From QVMG01 sp032073245 (GTDB lineage Bacteria > Bacteroidota > Bacteroidia > Bacteroidales > Tannerellaceae): 64,000 bases of DNA. The translations under genes were made by a program, and so were the position numbers. The stretch is from positions 1-64,000 of the forward strand of contig DAMANX010000012.1 of assembly GCA_032073245.1 (NCBI GenBank). The letters are read 5' to 3'. Of the stretch, positions 59,018 to 64,000 are shown piece by piece. Positions within the stretch are counted from its first letter, which is position 1. Each line of letters begins with the position of its first letter. The notes below the pieces were generated by a model, which saw only the letters and a list, made by a program, of their open reading frames with translations, was not told the DNA's origin and did no database searches.

Positions 59018-61792
59018 TTATTTCAGTCCTACTTTGTCTCTTTCCAATACAGCCATGATAAATGGTCCGACTGCTTTCGGGTCATTTGAACGAATCATTT
59101 CATTGATATAATATTCGTAATCACCGGAACGATTTTCCTTACCTCCTAGTCCGGCAACGGCACATGCTCTGTTTATATTCATAAGACCTTCCTTATCTAT
59201 CTCAACAAATTCTTTAATAAATCCCTTGAATGCTTTCTCTGCTATATCACGGTAAGAAGCATCTATATATCCCATTCTCACAGCCTTATGTAATGTATAA
59301 ATAAACATGGCCGAGCATGATGATTCCAGGTAATTACCCTTATCACCACTTCTATCAAGCACTTGATACCAGAGCCCTGTTTTCTTGTCCTGAATGCGTT
59401 TTAGCTGGATAACGATATTATCCAGAATGGCTAATACTTCTTCCCGGCCCTCCTGTTCAAGGGGGATATAATCGAGTGCGTCCACAATTGCCATTGCATA
59501 CCAGCCTAAAGCACGCCCCCAGGAATGCTTGGATTGGCCGGTCACTTTATCTGCCCAAAACATTTCACGGCTTACATCGCAGGCATGACGATAGAGGCCG
59601 TTTGCCGGGTCATACGTATGGCGTGCTGCCATGCATATTTGATTTATTACATCGGCAAAATCCTGCGGACGATTATAACGCGCAGCATACTCAGCCATAA
59701 ACGGTGTTCCCATATAAACTCCATCCAGCCATACCTGATGCGGGTATATCATTTTATGCCAGAATCCACCATCTTCATTACGGGGGTGGGTATCCAACTG
59801 ACTACGAAGAAGGTCAATAGCCTTTTTTATTTTTTCATCTTTTGTCAGATCATAGAGTTGATAAAGCATTTTACCTGTGTTAACCCGGTCAATATTATAA
59901 TCAGATAATTTATAAGCAGTAATTGAACCATCTTCATGAATCATCGTATCTGCATACGCCCGGGCATAATCAAAATACTTCTCATCACCTGTACGGTCGT
60001 ATAGCTGGAGGAATGCCTGTAGTTCTAAGCCATGACAATAATCCCATTTTAATGTCGGTTGAAAGTCAAGTTGCCATGACTCCGGGCAACGTACCATTTC
60101 AGAGTCAGCCATCCGGATAGCATAAGATAAAGAATTGGTTTCCTCTTCTGCATTTTTTGTAATGCGGAACCAATCAATCTCAGCCCATCCTCCATCGTTT
60201 ACCGCTACTTCATTACGTGTGCAGAAAACTCCTATTTTTGTGCCAATCCACTGGCCTTCTTTTGCCTGAAAAACATTACCAATGGAGTTGTAGGTTTTAC
60301 CATCACGGCTATAGGAAAAAGAACATTGTGCTTCCCTATTAAAAGTAGCTCTCAGATAAATCCAATCTTCTGAAACAGGTATTTGTGCATTTACATTCTC
60401 CTGACTTCCTTTCCGTGCATCCTGACAAACAATCTGAGATAAAATTATACCTTCATCCGTGTTCTGCAATATGAGTCCACCATAATCAATACCCATTACA
60501 ATTAATCCTGTTCGTTCACCTTTATACTTAGCAGGAGTAAACCGAAGTTTCATTGTTGTGGTGAAAGCATCCGCCGGAGTTTTCTGTAACAAGAGATTGG
60601 GAACATCCCATAAGTTCCGGGCTGTATTATCCATTGGATAGGAATAGAGACGAATCGTTCCATTCCGGACATCATTAAATATCCATTTAGGATTAAAATT
60701 TCCATACCATTGCCATTGTAAGCCCAGGTTATTGGTCGTAAATTCATCACTTTCCTGAGGAGTAGCTATGGGATAAGTTTTCCCGACATTGGGTTTCTTG
60801 TATTGTAAAACCGGTTCACCACAACCATCGCCATCTTTATCAGAACCAATGACCGGCCACTCTTTTACCCATTTCATCGGTTGAAGATGTACTATCCGTC
60901 CATAGGCTCCTACGTCCTGAAAATGAAGAAACCAATCTTCTCCCGTTTGCGTGTCTACCCAGGCACCCTGATGTGGCCCGTTTATTTTACTACGCCCCTG
61001 AGCCATAACCGTTTTTATTTCGTAAGGCCCATACGGGTCTGTGGAACGTAAAACAGTTTGCCAGCCTGTAGCTACTCCACCTGCAGGGGCAAAGATGTAA
61101 TAGTATCCATTCTGTTTGTGAAACTTTGGCCCCTCTATAGTTGGATGTTGTTCATGTCCGTCGAAAATAATCCGGCTTTCCGTGATGGCTTCTGTTGCTT
61201 CTGCATTTAATTCACAAACCGCCAAAACACTTTTCAGTCCGGCGCGGCTTCCCGCATAAGCATGTACCAGATACACCCGTCCATCCTCATCCCACAAAGG
61301 AGATGTATCGATTATACCCTTACCGGCTTTTACCAAAATCGGTTTGCTCCAGATTCCCCGTATATCTTTGGTTTTAGTCATAAAAACTCCCCGGTCAGGG
61401 TCTCCCCAAAAGATATAAAACTCACCGTTATGATGGCGGATACACGGTGCCCATACACGATTGCCATGTTCCGGTACTTTAGTCATGACATCAGATTCAA
61501 ATCCGTAAGGAATAGCGGCGTTGATAAGAGTCCAGTTTACCAGGTCTTTCGAATGAAGAATCTGTAGGCCGGGAATACAATTAAAACTGGATGATGTCAT
61601 ATAATAATCATCTCCAACGCGAATAGCATCCGGGTCGGAATAATCGGCATAAAGAATAGGGTTACGATAGGTTCCGTTCCCCTGGTCGGCTACCCAGACC
61701 TGTGAAATATAATTGTCTTGTTGAGCACCTATAGGGAAGTTTCCCATGAACGAAAGGAGAATGGCTCCCCAACGGATGAAGTGTTTTTTCAT
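59018..61792 (-). CDS. GH43 and GH105 two-enzyme fusion (plant polysaccharide degradation)
   Basis: The 924-residue exported enzyme has a signal peptide (MKKHFIRWGAILLSFMGNFPIGAQ, in part about 1-24). The N-terminal five-bladed GH43 domain (about 37-335) starts 'YADYSDPDAIRV' (probable base D53) and has the acid in 'TIEGPKFHKQ'. A beta-sandwich (about 345-545) follows, then a GH88/GH105 unsaturated-uronyl hydrolase domain (about 555-920) with the catalytic-type 'VWLDGVYMGTPF' (D690) and 'HSWGRALGWYAMA'. It would remove arabinose- or xylose-type side groups and unsaturated uronic acid ends, as expected for pectin-like glycans; that substrate is inference. The DUF4861 gene lies 65 bp upstream. 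Confidence 0.9.
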   Translation of the reverse strand: MKKHFIRWGAILLSFMGNFPIGAQQDNYISQVWVADQGNGTYRNPILYADYSDPDAIRVGDDYYMTSSSFNCIPGLQILHSKDLVNWTLINAAIPYGFESDVMTKVPEHGNRVWAPCIRHHNGEFYIFWGDPDRGVFMTKTKDIRGIWSKPILVKAGKGIIDTSPLWDEDGRVYLVHAYAGSRAGLKSVLAVCELNAEATEAITESRIIFDGHEQHPTIEGPKFHKQNGYYYIFAPAGGVATGWQTVLRSTDPYGPYEIKTVMAQGRSKINGPHQGAWVDTQTGEDWFLHFQDVGAYGRIVHLQPMKWVKEWPVIGSDKDGDGCGEPVLQYKKPNVGKTYPIATPQESDEFTTNNLGLQWQWYGNFNPKWIFNDVRNGTIRLYSYPMDNTARNLWDVPNLLLQKTPADAFTTTMKLRFTPAKYKGERTGLIVMGIDYGGLILQNTDEGIILSQIVCQDARKGSQENVNAQIPVSEDWIYLRATFNREAQCSFSYSRDGKTYNSIGNVFQAKEGQWIGTKIGVFCTRNEVAVNDGGWAEIDWFRITKNAEEETNSLSYAIRMADSEMVRCPESWQLDFQPTLKWDYCHGLELQAFLQLYDRTGDEKYFDYARAYADTMIHEDGSITAYKLSDYNIDRVNTGKMLYQLYDLTKDEKIKKAIDLLRSQLDTHPRNEDGGFWHKMIYPHQVWLDGVYMGTPFMAEYAARYNRPQDFADVINQICMAARHTYDPANGLYRHACDVSREMFWADKVTGQSKHSWGRALGWYAMAIVDALDYIPLEQEGREEVLAILDNIVIQLKRIQDKKTGLWYQVLDRSGDKGNYLESSCSAMFIYTLHKAVRMGYIDASYRDIAEKAFKGFIKEFVEIDKEGLMNINRACAVAGLGGKENRSGDYEYYINEMIRSNDPKAVGPFIMAVLERDKVGLK

Positions 61793-61856
61793 GCTATATT
61801 ATTTTTTATTGTTTTTCTTGTGATATTCTGTGTATTCCGTGTGCAGTCATACTTTT

Positions 61857-63098
61857 TTAATGAATACTATTGGTTATCTGTATTTCTATGGGTTGTTTAA
61901 GTTCTTCGTTCCATTTTTTGATATAGGCAAACCATTCTTCCGGGGTTTTATATCCGAATGTTTCTTTCATGGATGTGAAGTTTATATAGTAAGTAAAAGA
62001 CTTTTGTCCTTCCGCACTGATAGTATAGAGATAATTTGTCCCATCTGCTTTTTCTTCTATTACAATATCCTGAGGTAAGGATAATGCAAGGCCTACTGTT
62101 TCTTTCGCATATTTTATTGTATCGTTTACCGGCCAATCCGTTCCCCAACAAGCTAAGACTCCTTTCTTATCCGAATAAGAGACCGATTCTTTTATATTCT
62201 GTATGCCTACTGCAAACACTTGTTTATCTAAAGACCGCCCATAACTAACCTGAACCTCACAATCACGGTGGCCTGCATATAATATGTAACGACTAGTCAT
62301 ATCCAATAAAGTTCCCTGATATTCCCAACCTTTTACAGCCACATCGACAACTGTACGAACCGGACCGGTAGCCAAAACAGATTCCGTGCGGGAAACAACA
62401 GGCTCTATATGAATAGCTTTCTGCCCGTTCCATCCTTTCAGTGCTCCCAAACCGCAACTGCCACTTACGCGCAACACATCATCTCCAAAACCACGTGCTA
62501 ATTGTTCATCAGTGGGATAAAACTGCGATTCTTCAATTTCAAGCTGTTTATTGAATTTTCCATAGATGTCTACAGTCTGTTTTTTGTCAAAATAAATACG
62601 ATAAGCAACCAACTCCGATTCAAAAGCGGAGCCATGATGATGCAATAGGTTATAAATATCACTGTTTCCCGGTATAGTCAGTGAATTAATAGGTTGGTGT
62701 TTTCCTTTATCACCTCTCAATAGCATTTCCGCGTATACACGCGAAGGATATATTTTCTCTGTTTTTTCCGAAGAAAGGGATATTTGTAAGTTGCGTTCTG
62801 ACTTTGCCGGAATATCTAATACAAAAACCAATTCCTCCGGTATCCCGTCTTTATCCAGGTCATCCAGTTGAGAAGGTATTTCCTGATTACCATCATAAAT
62901 AGTAACTGATTTTACAAGAAAAGATACAGGGAGGTCTTTTAAAGAAAAGACAATAGGTTCATCTGTCTTATCAAAAGCCCATTTATTAAGGACAGTTATA
63001 TTGTAGCGATATTCTTCTGCGTGTAGCAGAAAAGATGAAAACAAAACTACCGGCAGAAGTAAAGCATAGTATAGTATCCTGAATAAAGAAATTTTCAT
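61857..63098 (-). CDS. DUF4861-domain exported protein
   Basis: The protein has 413 residues from the ATG at 63098, giving the signal peptide MKISLFRILYYALLLPVVLF. The body is beta-rich and matches the DUF4861 pattern: 'IPSQLDDLDKDGIPEELVFVLD' (in part), 'RVYAEMLLRGDKGKHQPI' and 'LHHHGSAFESELVAYRIYFD'. The family is common in loci for uronic-acid glycans, and its activity is not known to me. The frame opens at 63125, but that start lies upstream of the signal peptide. It sits between the regulator gene and the GH43-GH105 gene on the same strand. Confidence 0.8.
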   Translation of the reverse strand: MKISLFRILYYALLLPVVLFSSFLLHAEEYRYNITVLNKWAFDKTDEPIVFSLKDLPVSFLVKSVTIYDGNQEIPSQLDDLDKDGIPEELVFVLDIPAKSERNLQISLSSEKTEKIYPSRVYAEMLLRGDKGKHQPINSLTIPGNSDIYNLLHHHGSAFESELVAYRIYFDKKQTVDIYGKFNKQLEIEESQFYPTDEQLARGFGDDVLRVSGSCGLGALKGWNGQKAIHIEPVVSRTESVLATGPVRTVVDVAVKGWEYQGTLLDMTSRYILYAGHRDCEVQVSYGRSLDKQVFAVGIQNIKESVSYSDKKGVLACWGTDWPVNDTIKYAKETVGLALSLPQDIVIEEKADGTNYLYTISAEGQKSFTYYINFTSMKETFGYKTPEEWFAYIKKWNEELKQPIEIQITNSIH

Positions 63099-63138
63099 GT
63101 CATTGTGTTTTAAATGGAATGACACAAAAATAGGGTAA

Positions 63139-64000
63139 TTACACGTCTTCAGTGTGTATATTCTGACTATTATGGTGTATTTTTTGTTCTTTATACTCCG
63201 TAGGAGTCATACCGTATTTCTGCTTAAAACACTTGCTAAAGTAGCGTGGGTCATTGATTCCCACCATATAAGATACTTGTGACATATTATATTCACCCGT
63301 CTCGATAAGTTCAGCCGCCCGTTTTACGCGCATCTCTTTTATGAATTCAATCGGAGCCAAACCGGTCAGCGTTTTCAGCTTTTTAAAGAAGACAGAACGG
63401 CTCACTGCTAAATCACTCACAAGGTCATCAACTATCAGCTCACCATTATCCATATTCTGTTCCATAAGCTCTACCAACCGGTCTATAAATTTCCTGTCGT
63501 TTGGCGACATTTCTCCCGTAGACGAGACTTGTTGTTCCTTTTTGGCCGGTGAAGAACTCATCAGATTTGTACGGTAGAGCTCCTGAAGCTTTTGGTGTTG
63601 CATTAACAGATTCTCTACACGTGCTTTCAGATAAGCCGAACTAAATGGTTTGGTAATATAATCATTGGCTCCGTATTCCATACCTTCCAGTTTACTTTCC
63701 AGTGTGGATTTCGCCGTAAGAAGAATTATGGGGATATGACTGGTAGACAGATTCTCCCGTAATTCCCGGGTTAATGCAATTCCATCCTTATCGGGCATCA
63801 TCACATCACTTATAATAATATCGGGAATTAATGTGATTGCTTTATCAATTCCTTCCTGTCCGTTTTTTGCTTCTGCAATACGGAAGTCGGAAGAAAAGAT
63901 TGTACGCAGGAAGCATCTCAGTTCGTCATTATCTTCAACTAACAACATGAGTTCATCCGGTGCTGTTTCTCCTTCTTTTTGAACAGAGGTGTCTAATGGT
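63139..64000 (-). CDS. Hybrid two-component system regulator, C-terminal part (cut by the window edge)
   Basis: The visible 287 residues are the end of a protein that runs past 64000. They hold a receiver domain with the phospho-acceptor Asp in 'DIIISDVMMPDKDG' and conserved Lys in 'LLTAKSTLE', and an AraC-type DNA-binding domain with two helix-turn-helix motifs ('SRSVFFKKLKTLTGLAPIEF', 'DPRYFSKCFKQKYGMTPTEY'). The frame continues without a stop to the edge (PLDTSVQKEG...), so the ATG at 63948 is internal. HTCS proteins fuse a periplasmic sensor, histidine kinase and receiver and switch on carbohydrate loci, here most likely the DUF4861 and GH43-GH105 genes. Confidence 0.9.
   Translation of the reverse strand, partial: PLDTSVQKEGETAPDELMLLVEDNDELRCFLRTIFSSDFRIAEAKNGQEGIDKAITLIPDIIISDVMMPDKDGIALTRELRENLSTSHIPIILLTAKSTLESKLEGMEYGANDYITKPFSSAYLKARVENLLMQHQKLQELYRTNLMSSSPAKKEQQVSSTGEMSPNDRKFIDRLVELMEQNMDNGELIVDDLVSDLAVSRSVFFKKLKTLTGLAPIEFIKEMRVKRAAELIETGEYNMSQVSYMVGINDPRYFSKCFKQKYGMTPTEYKEQKIHHNSQNIHTEDV

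Overview
The window is AT-rich chromosomal DNA of a member of the Bacteroidota, almost certainly order Bacteroidales (a Parabacteroides- or Bacteroides-like gut organism). The evidence is two SusC/SusD loci run by ECF sigma/FecR pairs, Bacteroidota promoters (TTTG ... TAnnTTTG), many Cys-type lipoproteins, and housekeeping genes with Bacteroidales architectures (TGS-containing nucleoside kinase, long IspG, EnvC with a degenerate LytM domain, AsnA). The species cannot be fixed from the sequence alone.

Layout. 1-3150 looks like the end of a mobile region: a probable IS21-type insertion-sequence end at the left edge, a small lipoprotein, a RhuM-like gene, a frameshifted ORF6N gene and a tyrosine integrase reading away from tRNA-Val genes at 3179-3457. 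An assembly gap of 100 N sits inside the first tRNA copy. 3711-11885 (minus strand) is a sigma/FecR/SusC/SusD/sulfatase locus. After dusB (12124-13116) comes a candidate small RNA, then four tandem DUF2807 beta-helix paralogues (13443-16911). 16908-19571 (minus) is a zinc-type ABC operon, binding protein plus ATPase without a permease, followed by a sugar-nucleotide epimerase-like gene. 19821-33236 (plus) is a second sigma/FecR/SusC/SusD locus whose two last genes are a DUF6067-like putative glycosidase and a DUF5107-TPR fusion. 33237-34083 is non-coding and full of structure: a 101-bp hairpin element, then a 453-bp element with 77-bp inverted ends around four dyads spaced exactly 22 bp apart.

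34084-55144 is mostly core: HD protein, LptD, AI-2E-type membrane protein, S41 protease, Na/Pi transporter, nucleoside kinase, RpoN, a PAP2-like membrane protein, GcvH, PurE, IspG, Dut, a TPR protein, a DUF4292 lipoprotein, EnvC, Ung and AsnA. Then come tRNA-Arg(CCG), a DUF5686 outer-membrane protein and a DoxX protein. 59018-64000 (minus) is the edge of a third carbohydrate locus: a GH43-GH105 fusion, a DUF4861 protein and the C-terminal end of a hybrid two-component regulator cut by the window border.

Several dispersed palindromic families punctuate the intergenic regions. One is a GTAGAGACA-type hairpin seen three times. A CTATGTATAG direct-repeat array with a 22-bp period occurs both at the sigma/dusB divergent promoter and, oddly, in a convergent gap near 58.9 kb. 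Motif assignments and family names were made by eye from the translated sequences; no database search was run.
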